Source: Penium margaritaceum (Eukaryota > Streptophyta > Zygnematophyceae > Desmidiales > Peniaceae). From it: 34,124 nt of DNA. The notes under the pieces were generated by a model. The model saw only the letters and a program-made list of their open reading frames with translations. It was not told the origin of the DNA and searched no databases. Below, piece by piece: positions 1-9,459 of this stretch. The stretch is from positions 59,207 through 93,330 of the forward strand of contig SZWC01008665.1 of NCBI GenBank assembly GCA_023375785.1, in the 5' to 3' direction. A program made the position numbers and the translations under genes. Within the stretch, counting starts at the first letter, position 1. Each line of letters begins with the position of its first letter.

Positions 1-32
<32 letters not shown>
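1..32. repeat. CT dinucleotide microsatellite
   Basis: About 15 uninterrupted CT units run from the window edge, so the true length is unknown. It sits upstream of copia-1 pol sequence. Confidence 0.95.
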
Positions 33-35
<3 letters not shown>

Positions 36-149
36 ATTCTATTGGTGTCTTTGTGTGTCCAGATTTGTTGCCTTGCAGCACCGTCTCGAGATGACACACT
101 TACCAGATTTTCCCAAGCCCACTTGGGAAGGGAAAACTCTTCCAAACAC

Positions 150-1010
150 AGCTCTTGCATCACCGCCTCTGCCACATTCTCACTGCCGCCATTGACAGCC
201 TGCTTCACCATGAGCATGTCCATGATCTCGACGCCTCTACTTTTTTCGCTTCCTCCATAGCTGATTTTCTTACAACGCTCAGGGAAAATGGTATCGGGCC
301 CATGTTTCCACCTATGAAATTCACACTACCCATCGCCTTGACCTCTTCCATGTTGATTTCATGGGCCTCCTTGCTCATGACACCTTGGGGGTTGGTGGCT
401 GCGTTCTTTGCCTCTGATGACTTTTCTTGAATGCAATTCATCTTACCCTCTGGCCAAAAGTTGGCGTTTTCTCTACGCTTGAGTCTTGGCTTCCTCAGGC
501 CAAACTCGTCTTTCATCGCCGTCTTCGTGCATTCCATTGTGACCGTGGAGGTAAGTTCATGGGAGCCACGTTTCCTTGTCCTCTTGTAGTGTGTGTATAG
601 AGCCATCGGTTCCCTACACACCCCAGAAGAATGGTGTTTCTGAGTGCTAGAACCGCACCCTTACTAACAGTATCCTCACGCTTCCCTCTGTTTTGGAACT
701 ACCTCCACCTTTATCCTTCAAGGCCATCTCTTACATGACTTGGGTCTAGAACCGTGTTCCTCACGGTCCTCTCCCTCATTACTTTACTCTCTTTGAGCAT
801 TGGTTTGGCCACCATGCTAATTCATGTCTTTCTCATGTATGGAGTAGTATCATTATCGCCTCGCTGCGGGACGACAAGCTCGGTCCTTGTACTTATCTTC
901 CTTTTCCAAGGCTTGGCGTTTCTAGTACACTGGCTGGTGTCGTGTCATTGAGTCATGTGGTCTCCTCTTCTTTGAGAATGTCTTTCCTCGTGATTTTTCT
1001 CGAGTCGCTC
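150..1010 (+). pseudogene. Copia-1 GAG-pre-integrase and integrase remnant
   Basis: The HHRLCHILTAAI segment near 155 matches HRRLCHIQTAVI of the GAG-pre-integrase (HHCC) domain of copia-2. The integrase core follows: LESWLPQAKL near 480, then CDRGGKF near 540, which carries the second catalytic Asp and corresponds to SDRGDNCF in copia-2. WNRTLT-like and SYMTWV-like segments follow, and the integrase tail RVIESCGLLFFEN is near 950. The frame changes several times and stops are present, for instance directly after the CDRGG region. An active integrase would insert element cDNA into the genome; this copy cannot. Confidence 0.7.
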
Positions 1011-1640
1011 CACCCTCCTCTTTGTCCTTGACGCGTCGACCTGGAAGGGGTGGTCCATTTTTGTCTCCTATCTAAGGAGCACTTTTCCATCTGCATGCAA
1101 AATGGACATGGAGGACCCTCTGTCCTCCTTACATTCATCACCAATGGCTTTTACTGAGGATAACTCACACACTCCGGCCTCTCGGACAAGCTCTCCTCCT
1201 TATTCTCCTCTTGACTCGCCAGGAGCAGCTATATCCTCAGTATTCTCTGAGTCAGTGTCTGCACCCATCAATGTCCCGGTGTAGTCCGCAGAGTAATCTC
1301 CCTCCAGGTTGCTTCCCACTCTTGATTTTTCTGCCACTAAACCTGCTCATGTCCCAACCCGAGTCTCAGGCCCCTCCTATAGGCCCTGGGCCATATACAC
1401 AAGGAGGGAGACTCTGTTCCCTTCCTCAATAGTCAGTCACCTAGTCCTCTTCATGACGCAAACGGTCTAGTGCATCATCCTCCATGTACCAGCCATCGAC
1501 CAGACCCACTTGCCTCGATGCACTCGGCCTTGTCATAAGCGTTGATCACCTCAACTCAGCCGTTGGCTACGCACTCATTGCCCATGAGTTTCACTGTTCC
1601 CTTAAGGCCTCTATTGTTGGCAATGTTGATGCAAGATTTG
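1011..1640 (+). pseudogene. Copia-1 Ser/Pro-rich linker between integrase and RT
   Basis: This stretch codes for low-complexity Ser/Pro/Thr-rich peptide in shifting frames, at the position where copia-2 has its long Ser-Pro-Glu linker. Near 1555 the segment NSAVGYALIAHEF matches the NSAVGYALVAHEF that precedes RT in copia-4. No independent gene is seen. Confidence 0.5.
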
Positions 1641-2650
1641 TAACAAGAGGACCCTACACTCCCTCCACAGCCTACCACAATTCGAAAGGCACAAGAAGCA
1701 GCTGATGCCAAACTCTGGAAGAAGGCAATGCAGGAGGAGCTGAGTGCTCTCAAGGAACACAATGTCATTGAGCTTGTGGATCTCCCAGCAAGCCGTAAGG
1801 CTATCTCAGCTTGCTGGGTTCTTTGTACAAAGCTGAAACCTGATGAAAATCTTGAATTATACAAGGCCTGGCTCACTACCGAAGGGTTCTCACAGGTTCC
1901 TGAAGTTGACATCAATGAGACGTTTGCATCAGTCGGGCGATATATCGCTCTTCACGCTCTTCTGAGTCTGGTCGCCCAGCATGACTGAGAACTGGAGCAG
2001 ATGGACATCAACAATATGTTCTGATAAGGACCTCTCGACAAGGAGATCTACATGGTACATCCACTGGATTTCACCAATGACACATGAAGGATTTGGCGAC
2101 TACGCTATGGACAGTACGGTCTAAAATATTCACCGCATTACTGGAACATGGAGATCTCCTCCACTCTTGAGAGAGGTGGCTATCTTCGTAGCACAGTAGA
2201 TCCAACGCTCTTCTTGAGCACATCATGTGAGCTCCTTTGTGGCCATTCTTGTCTATGTTGATAATCTGCTCATTACCCCTTTCAACACCATGGCCTTCTA
2301 GTCAGTCTTCTACACCCCACTTACAAGATGAAGGATCTAGGCCGAGCTCGAGTCTTCCTTGGGATGGAGCTGGAGCGTGATCATGAGCATCGTACTCTCC
2401 ACGTACGTCAAGCCACCTACGTCCACAATTTGGGTAAGCACTTTACGTCCTTCTAGGCTAACGTACCCATTGTTTCCACGCTGCTGTTGTTAGCAAGCTA
2501 GTGCCTTCTAAAGTCTCCTTATCCATCCCAGCTAGGGAGGGGAGATATTCAATGTTGTCGATTACCTCAGTGTAATTGGATCCTTCATGTATCTTGCCAC
2601 TCCTACTCGGGCGGATGTGGTCTTCTCGGTCAACTTCCCAGGCCCAATCC
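1641..2650 (+). pseudogene. Copia-1 reverse transcriptase remnant
   Basis: An 87-codon open stretch (1728-1988, from MQEELSALKEHNVIELVDLP) is the start of the copia RT domain (RVT_2). It ends at LLSLVAQHD, where copia-4 continues with WELEQMDVNNAF; here a TGA replaces the Trp codon. Further on, WNMEISSTLERGGY, STVDPTLFLS, KMKDLGRARVFLGMELERD and HVRQATYVH all match copia-4. The active-site box at 2254-2265 reads YVDN instead of YVDD, so a metal-binding Asp is lost in addition to stops and frameshifts. The enzyme would make element cDNA from RNA in cytoplasmic particles; this copy is inactive. Confidence 0.8.
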
Positions 2651-3235
2651 TCGTGGAAGCCTCGTCAGAGACATCTTGAAACGGATCTGTGTGTAGTCCG
2701 CTACATTCTCTCTATAGTGCTTGTGGGACTATGCTATTGTGCGCAACCCTTTGTGGTTGTCAACGACAACAGAGATAGTGACTGCACACACGTAATAGAT
2801 GCACACAGTCACACAAGTTACATCGTTTTTGTTGGTGGAACTGCTATTTCTTGGAAGAGTGAAAAAGAGGGGTGTGTCACATGCAGTTTGAGTAATTCCA
2901 AGTACGCGGCACTTGGCAAAGGTACGTGTCAGAGCGACTGGCTGTCTTGCTTGCTGCATCCGTTGCATGTCTCCACCCGCTACATCACCTTGTGCTGTGA
3001 CAACCAAAACATAAAGGTGATCCCTGAGCTCAATGGCATGCATCATTCCTACACAAAGCACATCAACATTGAGAATCACTTCGTGTGCACGCGCATTGCT
3101 GTCGGTAAAGTTCAGGTTGTCTAGGTTGAAATTTGTTAACAGGGTGCTGAATTTCTCACCAAAATTCTGAGCAGTGGCATGTTCGAGGGTGTACATGTTG
3201 TTGGCTTACAACTTGCTCGTGATGTCCCTGATTAA
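2651..3235 (+). pseudogene. Copia-1 RNase H remnant
   Basis: The C-terminal RNase H domain of copia polyproteins is recognisable: CDNQNIKVIPELNGMHHS near 2995, TKHINIENHFV near 3055, then GKVQVV and EFLTKILSSGMFEG up to about 3190. The equivalent copia-4 text is CDNQSAKAIAEHDGMHHS, TKHINIEHHFV and DFLTKALSSGMFKA. Several stops and at least one frame change separate the blocks. RNase H degrades the RNA strand of the RNA/DNA hybrid during reverse transcription. Confidence 0.8.
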
Positions 3236-3291
3236 TGTGGATGTGATTCTTCTATGCTCATGTTTCATAATCTATCATGGTATTGGCTGTG

Positions 3292-3294
<3 letters not shown>

Positions 3295-3364
<70 letters not shown>
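3295..3364. repeat. TG dinucleotide microsatellite (35 units)
   Basis: Seventy bases of uninterrupted TG lie between the end of copia-1 RNase H and its polypurine tract. The apparent Cys-Val and His-Thr repeat peptides here are translations of the microsatellite, not genes. Confidence 0.97.
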
Positions 3365-3366
<2 letters not shown>

Positions 3367-3381
3367 TTTTTTCTGTGAGTC

Positions 3382-3390
3382 ATGGAGGAG
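3382..3390 (+). other. Copia-1 polypurine tract
   Basis: ATGGAGGAG directly precedes the TGTTG start of the LTR. The same context (gagtcatgg.ggag then TGTTGG) is found before the 3' LTRs of copia-3 and, on the minus strand, copia-4. It would prime plus-strand DNA synthesis. Confidence 0.75.
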
Positions 3391-3930
3391 TGTTGTTAAT
3401 GGGTGTGACGGAAGTGACTGTTTTTGCACACATGTATCGTCACCGTAGGTGATTGAGCTCAATGAAAGTCCATGGATATAGCACCGGTGCGTACACAATG
3501 GAACATGCACTGCTCGCGTCTCAGCCAAATGCAAGAGTGATGTCCACAACATCCATTCAATACGTGCTTGAGAGCTTGATTGCGGTGATCAGCTTAACAT
3601 GCTCATTTCCTACATAGCATAACATGTAGCAAGCATGCCAAAAGGGGGCATGCATCCACATATGCTCATGGTAGATGTGGTTGACAATGGTTTAGTCATG
3701 CATGTGTCAAACAGGTGATGCTAGGTTGCTGATCCCTCAGGACTACAGGGTCGGGTTGTACCGGTATGTGAGAAACCATAAGAAGCTCGCTCGCTTATGT
3801 GTTCAGTTCGATCCCTTGGTGGCATCCGGGCCCCACAACGAGCCTCTCGTGTGGGTGGCCTGGTCAACTAACTTCTATCACCTCGCTAAACTGTGGCTCA
3901 CTACTTGTTTTTTCCGTGATCACTAAAAAT
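3391..3930 (+). repeat. Copia-1 3' LTR (right end approximate)
   Basis: It begins with TGTTG right after the polypurine tract. From about 3715 to 3925 it matches the minus-strand LTR of copia-4, including a structured segment: gttgctgatccctc, gtgagaaacc, a small hairpin (AAGC-TCGCTC-GCTT at 3783-3796) and a B-box-like AGTTCGATCCC at 3805-3815. The right end cannot be fixed because no second LTR copy of this element is in the window. Confidence 0.65.
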
Positions 3931-4130
3931 TTGTAAGTGAAACCCTGCTTGCTCCATCCCATGTGTATGCACATGATACCCACCTCGGGTGTGTCACATT
4001 TTGCATCCTAGCAAGCATGGCTACCAACAAATTTTTCATATCTACATCTTCATCAATCCATTTATCTCATATTTATAAAAAAATCATCTCTACATAAACA
4101 CCTACATGTATGTCCATGTTCATGTTTATG
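3931..4130. other. Intergenic sequence, nothing recognised
   Basis: AT-richer sequence between the copia-1 LTR and the GT-rich simple repeat. No coding or structural signal is visible. Confidence 0.4.
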
Positions 4131-4372
4131 TACGTGTGGGTGAGTGGGTGGGTCTACATGGATGGTTGGATAGGTGTGTGCATGTCAATGGGTGGTACAT
4201 GTGGTCGGTTGGTGTATGTGGGTGGATGGATAGAGATGGATGGGTGATTGGGTGGATGGATGTGTGGTATATGTGGGTATGTTAGTGGGCGTCGGCGGCT
4301 AGTTGGAGGTGGGTGGTAGCAAGTTGGTAGGTGGAGATGGGTGGTTAGGGTGGGTGTGGATGGGTGGCCTTA
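4131..4372. repeat. Degenerate GGTGGGTGGATGG-type minisatellite
   Basis: Dozens of imperfect ggtggg, gggtgg and ggatgg words make this stretch G/T-rich and C-poor on the plus strand. Units vary in length, so it is an old or rapidly drifting array. Confidence 0.75.
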
Positions 4373-4404
4373 TCTTAGCCCATTTCTGATGTTTGTGAGG
4401 TTGT

Positions 4405-4475
4405 GGATTGGCACACTCACAATCTCATAGACTCGCACACTTGTACACTTGAACACTCACACACTCGCATAACTA
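4405..4475. repeat. CACTCACA-type low-complexity tract
   Basis: Repeated cacac, actcaca and actcgcac words give a C/A-rich strand, the opposite bias to the G/T-rich block just upstream. Confidence 0.6.
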
Positions 4476-4534
4476 CAAGGCCGGCAAGCTCCCATTAATG
4501 AAGATATATACTAAAACTTGTCGGAACTCGAGAG

Positions 4535-4880
4535 ATTCAAAATCCAACTGCTTCAACAACTCAACGCGGCAATGGATAAGCTCCAGATTTCATGCGCAAA
4601 AAAAACACTACTCATCAAGAGGAACATACAACTCTCAAGCGAGCCTCAAATTTGCTGAGCATTTCCTAAGTCCTTTGTTCCTGCAAATTCAAATGGACCG
4701 ATGGTCAGGATGTGGGTAACGAGTTTGGATTCGTACTTCACTATGGTAAGATCAGCAACAAAGGAAAGGAAATTAACCTATGTGCCTCATTTTTTTACAA
4801 CACGGCTCTAGTTTAGTCGTCCGACCTAAAGACTATCCAACAGAAGCTGGAAACTGGCAGAGCTGGATCAAAAGCTTTCG
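4535..4880 (+). pseudogene. Gypsy-0 gag remnant
   Basis: Reading with frame changes gives LLQQLNAAMDKL, IKRNIQLSSEP and NSNGPMVRMWVTSLDSYFT. The corresponding gypsy-1 gag text (8340-8560) is LIQQINFTMEAL, IERNSQLSSEP and NSKGPMVRM followed by LTSLEVYLT. The match fades near 4870, after a segment resembling the gaccggcagagcatcatc of gypsy-2. Gag is the structural protein that packages element RNA; this piece is non-functional. Confidence 0.65.
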
Positions 4881-5975
4881 CAACTTCTCCCACATTGTTG
4901 ACCGCGAGCGTTCTACCTCTTGAACTAATAAATCCGGAGTTGTAAAACTCAATGACTCCATTAGAAATTGAATGGATTTCATGTTTTGAAAACGGATTCA
5001 AACACACTCCTCTACTTTGAAAACCAAAGCAGATCCCTGCTGAAAAAGTGTCCCTCCGCATGCCCAAGTACGATGCTGGGAGGTACCGATGAGTCGCCAG
5101 AGAGAGAAAAATCTTTACAGTTGGATCTAGTGGCTTGAGGATTGCTCAAAAACCCAAGTGGATGATTGCCCCTAAAAGTTGACAAGTTGATGAATATGGT
5201 GGAAGTTGGATCACCAAAATTGGAAAAGTAACAAGGGAGATATGAGCTTCCAAAGTTGGGGTGTGTGTGGCGGCTCTGGGAGTCGGCCGCGACTCGATTT
5301 CCGGTAGAAAATCTGCCGGAGCAAGTAACAAAAGTACATCAGGCGAATTATCCCCGGAGGACTGCTTAGTCACTCCGGTGGATAATCGGCTGGATGTCAG
5401 AAGTACAAGGTGTTACTCGGGGACTTAGCCAAATCCTGGCTCGGAGTCCGCGACTCTGTAGTACAGTTTGTTTCTTGGGACTAAACTGTGACAGCAGATC
5501 TGCGGAAAGGTTTCAAACCCTGTCAAACCCCATCATCAAACTCAACAAAAAAGTGACCGAGGTTCGGAAAAATAGTTCAGAGGACCCCTCCATCATGTGC
5601 AAATGGATCTGTGCCCCCGGAAGGGTGCTTCGCACGTGAAGGAAGGCGTTACGGCGTGTATGCACCATGGAAGCATTATGCGTTTCTATGGTGGGTGAGA
5701 TTTGCACTTTGGCAAGTGTAACATGGGCTATGGTTTGTCAAATTACACACGCTTCGGTGTGTTGGAAAGATCATGAACAGCCCTATATATGTTCTGATCA
5801 TGTCCATGTTAAAAAACTGACGCAAAATTCTGTTATTCCCTTTGCAAAACAGAATGTCTCTAAATACCTGGCCACATAGCGTGATGCAACTAGAAAGCTC
5901 ACGCTCAGTCTCAGATTCACCCAAAAGGAAGAAGTGAACCATAAGAGAGAATTAAATCACTTCAATCACCACATT
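4881..5975. other. Unidentified block inside gypsy-0
   Basis: This stretch replaces the expected end of gag, protease, RT, RNase H and the first half of integrase. I see no protein motif shared with the other elements, no clear terminal repeats and no long convincing reading frame. It could be an inserted element whose ends have decayed, or filler DNA from a rearrangement. Confidence 0.4.
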
Positions 5976-6560
5976 AGTAACCACGTTTGGCGCAAATTGA
6001 TGACGCGGAACACTAGTCAGAAATAGCAATCAATGGCGTTCCATCCTCAAACCAACAGACAAATATAACTATTCAAGCGGACGCTCAAACAACTTCTTCA
6101 CACTTTATGCGAGCCACATGGCACTAATTTTGCGGCCAAACAGCATACAGCCAGACTCGCATACAACTCTGCCAGATCAACCACAACGGGAAAAACTCCG
6201 TTCAAAGTGGTTTATGGCCGACTTCCCACCACAGTGACAGAGTTACAGAGTCTCAGTAACATTCCAATGGTTGACATGCACCACAGGGATTTCCCAAGAA
6301 TTTGGGAGGAAACGAGACATACCCTCACAAAGACACAAGTAGCTATTAAGCAAGCGGCCGACCGAAATCACAACAATGAATTGTTCAGTGCTTGCGATCG
6401 TGTGCTACTCAGCTCGAAGGACAGTAAACTCTATTGGCGGGATTTTGCAAAGCTCAAACCTTGGTGGTTGGGACTGATTGAGATCGAATGATGCAAACCC
6501 ATGTTGTCTGAAGGCATGGAAATCTATCCCGTCTTCCACATGAGCAAACTCAAGCACTAC
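5976..6560 (+). pseudogene. Gypsy-0 integrase C-terminal remnant
   Basis: The segment begins around VWRKLMTRN, equivalent to IWHKLMTQC in gypsy-1. It continues with FHPQTN, a LKQLLHTLCEPHGTN match, PFKVVYGRLPTTVTELQSLSNIP and WEETRHTLTKTQVAIKQAADR. The GPY/F-type module appears as KLKPWWLGLIEIE. Stops and an indel break the frame, for example after the IEIE at 6489. An open stretch of 94 codons (6207-6491) survives. Confidence 0.75.
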
Positions 6561-6587
6561 TAGAATCCCACGACGTGCTGGGATCCT

Positions 6588-6857
6588 GTGATAGGGTGCT
6601 GGGGGTTTCCCGATAGAAATTTTGCACGCACACCTCTTGTTCAATTGGATAGGGATACGGAGTACGTGATTGAAGACATCCTCAGGTATCGACACTATGG
6701 AAAGACGATGGAATATCTCGTCAGGTGGCACGGCTACAACGCCGTGCACAACAGTTGGGAACCTTATGACAACCTTCAAGGCGTCAATCTTCTGATCGAC
6801 GATTACTCCTGCTGTCACTGGTCTAAGTCTTCTTACGCGATGGGACATCGTGGCTAA
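6588..6857 (+). pseudogene. Gypsy-0 chromodomain (open reading stretch)
   Basis: This 89-codon open stretch contains a well-preserved chromodomain, DTEYVIEDILRYRHYGKTM, followed by EYLVRWHGYNAVHNSWEPYDNL. The Y..E.IL pattern, the YLVRWHGY strand and the W-EP motif are the family hallmarks. In chromoviruses this domain is fused to the C-terminus of integrase and is thought to guide integration to particular chromatin. The frame ends with MGHRG and a stop, immediately before the polypurine tract. This is the best-preserved part of gypsy-0. Confidence 0.85.
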
Positions 6858-6869
6858 AAGGGGGCAAAG
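6856..6869 (+). other. Gypsy-0 polypurine tract
   Basis: AAAAGGGGGCAAAG ends immediately before the LTR start TGCTATTC. Gypsy-1 has the equivalent AAAAGGGGGGGAAG before TGTTAGG. Confidence 0.75.
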
Positions 6870-7352
6870 TGCTATTCTTTGATATACACAAGTCCCAAAC
6901 TCCACAGTTTGGCATTTTTTCTCACATTCATTGCCCACCGCACAACGACCTCAAGATTGTTATTCCATTTGATTGAGGGGATTTTGGCTACCTACACAGA
7001 CCTTCAGAGTTTTGATCCAGAAGGTTCAAACTACTTCAACCACTTTGTAGAATGGTTGGTAAAAATATCATGAACTATATCAACGTTTTGATATTGCTCT
7101 ATCCCGTTCTTGATGGCACTGTACTTTTGCAAAATCGCGCCTCAGAATTCTTTAAGCACCCCCGACTTCTTGGTGGAGCTTCTTGAATGAGCCACTCACG
7201 GCGCAACTTCGCACGCGTCATCCAGTTCGAGTACCAAGGACTCAACATATGCCTCATTGTGATTCTCGTCATTTTACACATGTGCTCGACTTATTTGACA
7301 CTTGTCATCAAGGTAATTCTACGTAATGATTAATACAAATTACCCCTTTGTC
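6870..7352 (+). repeat. Gypsy-0 3' LTR, interrupted by gypsy-1
   Basis: The LTR starts with TG after the polypurine tract and contains acacaagtccc near its start, like the other gypsy LTRs. The tail (gacttatttgacacttgtcat near 7285) also matches gypsy-1. The middle is strongly diverged. The right side is cut by gypsy-1; any remaining LTR end would lie at 13430-13481, which I could not align convincingly. Confidence 0.6.
7348..7352. repeat. Gypsy-1 target-site duplication, left copy
   Basis: TTGTC immediately precedes the left LTR and is repeated exactly at 13430-13434 after the right LTR. Five bases is the usual length for Ty3/gypsy integration. Confidence 0.85.
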
Positions 7353-7902
7353 TATTACGTAACAAACGTACACAAGTCCCTAATCTTTCTGAGTGGGCAT
7401 TTCTGTTATTACACAAACAGCACATTGTGTCACGAAACCACGATATTCACTCCGACGGTCGAGGGTAAACCAGCCAATTGCTCTCGCCCCTTGTGAACCT
7501 TCCCAAACGTTCTGACAACTTTGACCACTCTCGCTAATCTATGATAGAAGTATCATGACCTTTCGGTCGACTTCTCAACAAACTGAGACGAATCTGGACA
7601 TATAAAGATGCATCTCGCATCTTCATAGTCGATTCTCAAATCCCCCCGATTTCTCGTGGACCTTCTCCAATCCGACCACTCACAACGCCACTCCATTTGT
7701 GTCACTTGAAAAATGACCCAACGACCTCGAATATGCTTCATTTGTAACTCGACACTTGTATACATATGTTTGATTATTTTGACACTTGTCATTGAAGTAC
7801 ACTTACCACTAATTATAAATTGCTCAAGTGTCCCAAATTTTAAATTGTGTTCTGCCTCACAACTCCTACTTGTTCACCATCTACGCTCCATTTGGCATAA
7901 CA
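7353..7902 (+). repeat. Gypsy-1 5' LTR
   Basis: It aligns end to end with 12883-13429 and 13482-14021. The left end reads TATTACGT where the other copies have TGTTAGGT or TGTTACAT, so the canonical TG is mutated. The right end is GGCATAACA, just before the primer-binding site. Confidence 0.9.
7601..7623 (+). promoter_or_regulatory. Gypsy-1 LTR TATA box with adjoining hairpin
   Basis: TATAAAG at 7601-7607 is retained in the same place in the other two LTRs (13131-13137; TATAAGG at 13719-13725). It overlaps a 7-bp hairpin, AAGATGC-ATCTC-GCATCTT at 7605-7623. The hairpin is also present at 13135-13153 and, with one G-T pair, at 13723-13741. A TATA box in an LTR normally sets the start of the genomic RNA about 25-30 bases downstream. 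Promoter function is inferred. Confidence 0.6.
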
Positions 7903-7904
7903 CT

Positions 7905-7916
7905 TGGTATCAGAGC
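7905..7916 (+). other. Gypsy-1 primer-binding site (initiator tRNA-Met)
   Basis: TGGTATCAGAGC begins two bases after the LTR and is the usual complement of the 3' end of plant initiator tRNA-Met. It primes minus-strand cDNA synthesis. Confidence 0.92.
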
Positions 7917-8072
7917 GCAGCGGTGCTGGAGAGGCATCCGACCACTTTATCCATCCGGAGGACTATCTTGCACAAGCCGTCAGTGCATCTCGCACATCAA
8001 GAGCTCACAGACTTCGCGACTACGACATGAGGCAAGCAAGTGCAACTGACGACAAGCAGCAGGTTGTTGGCC

Positions 8073-9350
8073 ATGACTTCGGCAATGGAGGAGCAGAAAG
8101 TACCTATGCACGTGAACCCTGAAGCAAAAGCGAATGCTGGCATGGTACGCTATGCGGCAGCTGGATCAACCCCCACAGCTTCAACGACCAATCCGGTCGC
8201 GGACCCAACGGTGATAAACCAGCCACCCGGACTAACGGCCTCAACGACGATAGCAGGAACGGTAGGTGGCATGGGACGACAGGAGTGGATCAATGAGGAA
8301 TTGGCGAACCGAATCTCTGCGCTCAAAGGGATCAACAGCCATCTGATCCAACAAATCAATTTCACGATGGAGGCTCTTCGCAACGCAGGCACACATGAAG
8401 CGGTGCTCATCGAGAGAAATTCTCAACTCTCGAGTGAACCCAAAGATCATCCTGCTCCACCAAAACCGTTTGATCCTACAAATTCAAAAGGACCAATGGT
8501 CCGGATGTGATTGACGAGTTTGGAGGTGTACTTGACCACTTTTGGGGTCAACGATGTTAAAAAGGAAATTGACCTCGCGCCGCGCTTTTGCGTGGCACGG
8601 CAATAAGTTGGTGGTCTGATCAAAAGACCATCAAACAGTAGTAGGAGACCAGCAGAGCATCATTAATGGCCAATGGCGCCTGTCTCATATCGCTGACTGC
8701 ATGCGTTCTACCATTGCAGCAGATCAACCCACAGTGACAAGACGCGCTGAGCCACCAACCGACTGGAACGAATTTTTCGCGTGCGATTCTTGCACGATTT
8801 GCATGGCTGAACAGAAAGTCTGATGCACAGTACAAGCTCCAACGTCTCCGTGAGCAGTCCAGCGTGGCAGAGTACACGCAGAGATTCCGCAAGATCATCA
8901 CCGAAGCAGAAATCGCCCTCGACAAACTCTGTTTTCACTACAACAACGGCCTCAACCGAGATATCCGGTGAGCAGTTGCCATTTTTGGCATCCAAAATGA
9001 CTTACCGCGGATTATCGCAGCAGCAGAAAGGATCGACAGTGCTGACAACAATACTCGGATCCAGGAATCCTACGGCAGGCTACCTCCCACCCACAATTAT
9101 CGTGGAAATAGAAAAAGCCAATCGGCAGACTCCTCGACTCCAATGGAAGTGGACGTCGTCAACCAGAGAGATACATGCACCTGCTACAACTGTGGAAAAG
9201 TCGAGCACATCGCTCGTAGCTGTTGGAGCAAGCAACAGGCCAAAAATGGGGCAAATTTACAGAAAATTGAGTCGGAAAACGGCAAAAGGCATGAGTGAAA
9301 TGCGCAACTCTTGTCCGCACAGAGCGACCTATGCCAAACGATCGCCCATA
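8073..9350 (+). pseudogene. Gypsy-1 gag
   Basis: The likely start is the ATG at 8073 (MTSAMEEQKVPMHVNPEA), because gypsy-2 has the matching MTLAMEEQMVSMHANPEA at 14188. An open frame runs to 8508, ending at GPMVRM with TGA where gypsy-2 reads TGG (MWLTSLEVYFT). The protein continues in other frames through LTSLEVYLTTFG. A CCHC zinc knuckle sits at 9182-9223 (CYNCGKVEHIARSC, spacing C-2-C-4-H-4-C), which binds element RNA. Multiple stops and indels between 8510 and 9170 inactivate it. Confidence 0.8.
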
Positions 9351-9459
9351 TGAAAAGCCTACATCACCGTAGAGGGTTTCTGAGATCGCAAAGTTTGACT
9401 AGGGGTACGAGGACGACCAACCATCTATACTGCTAGGAGTCTTGCCTTGAGAATGCAAG

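Larger units (their letters stand above)
33..3930 (+). mobile_element. Copia-1: decayed Ty1/copia retrotransposon, 5' end outside window
   Basis: In order on the plus strand I can read remnants of GAG-pre-integrase, integrase, a Ser/Pro-rich linker, reverse transcriptase, RNase H, a polypurine tract and a 3' LTR. This PR-IN-RT-RH order, with integrase before RT, defines Ty1/copia. Each domain matches, segment by segment, the minus-strand copia-2 and copia-4 copies in this window. Many stops and frame changes show it is dead. The 5' LTR, gag and protease would lie to the left of the window, or are lost beyond the CT repeat. The right boundary is approximate because the 5' LTR is not available for comparison. 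Confidence 0.85.
4498..7352 (+). mobile_element. Gypsy-0: decayed Ty3/gypsy chromovirus fragment
   Basis: A gag segment, the C-terminal part of integrase, a chromodomain, a polypurine tract and a 3' LTR line up on the plus strand with gypsy-1. Protease, RT and RNase H are absent and an unrelated block (about 4881-5975) occupies their place. Its 3' LTR runs directly into gypsy-1, whose 5-bp target duplication TTGTC begins at 7348, so gypsy-0 was present before gypsy-1 inserted. Confidence 0.75.

Noticed and set aside
205..621. Minus-strand frame of 138 codons at the left edge
   Set aside because: It is antisense to copia-1 GAG-pre-integrase and integrase, which match copia-2 on the other strand.
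3174..3552. Open frames coding Cys-Val or Thr-His repeats
   Set aside because: They are translations of the TG microsatellite at 3295-3364, with no other coding support.
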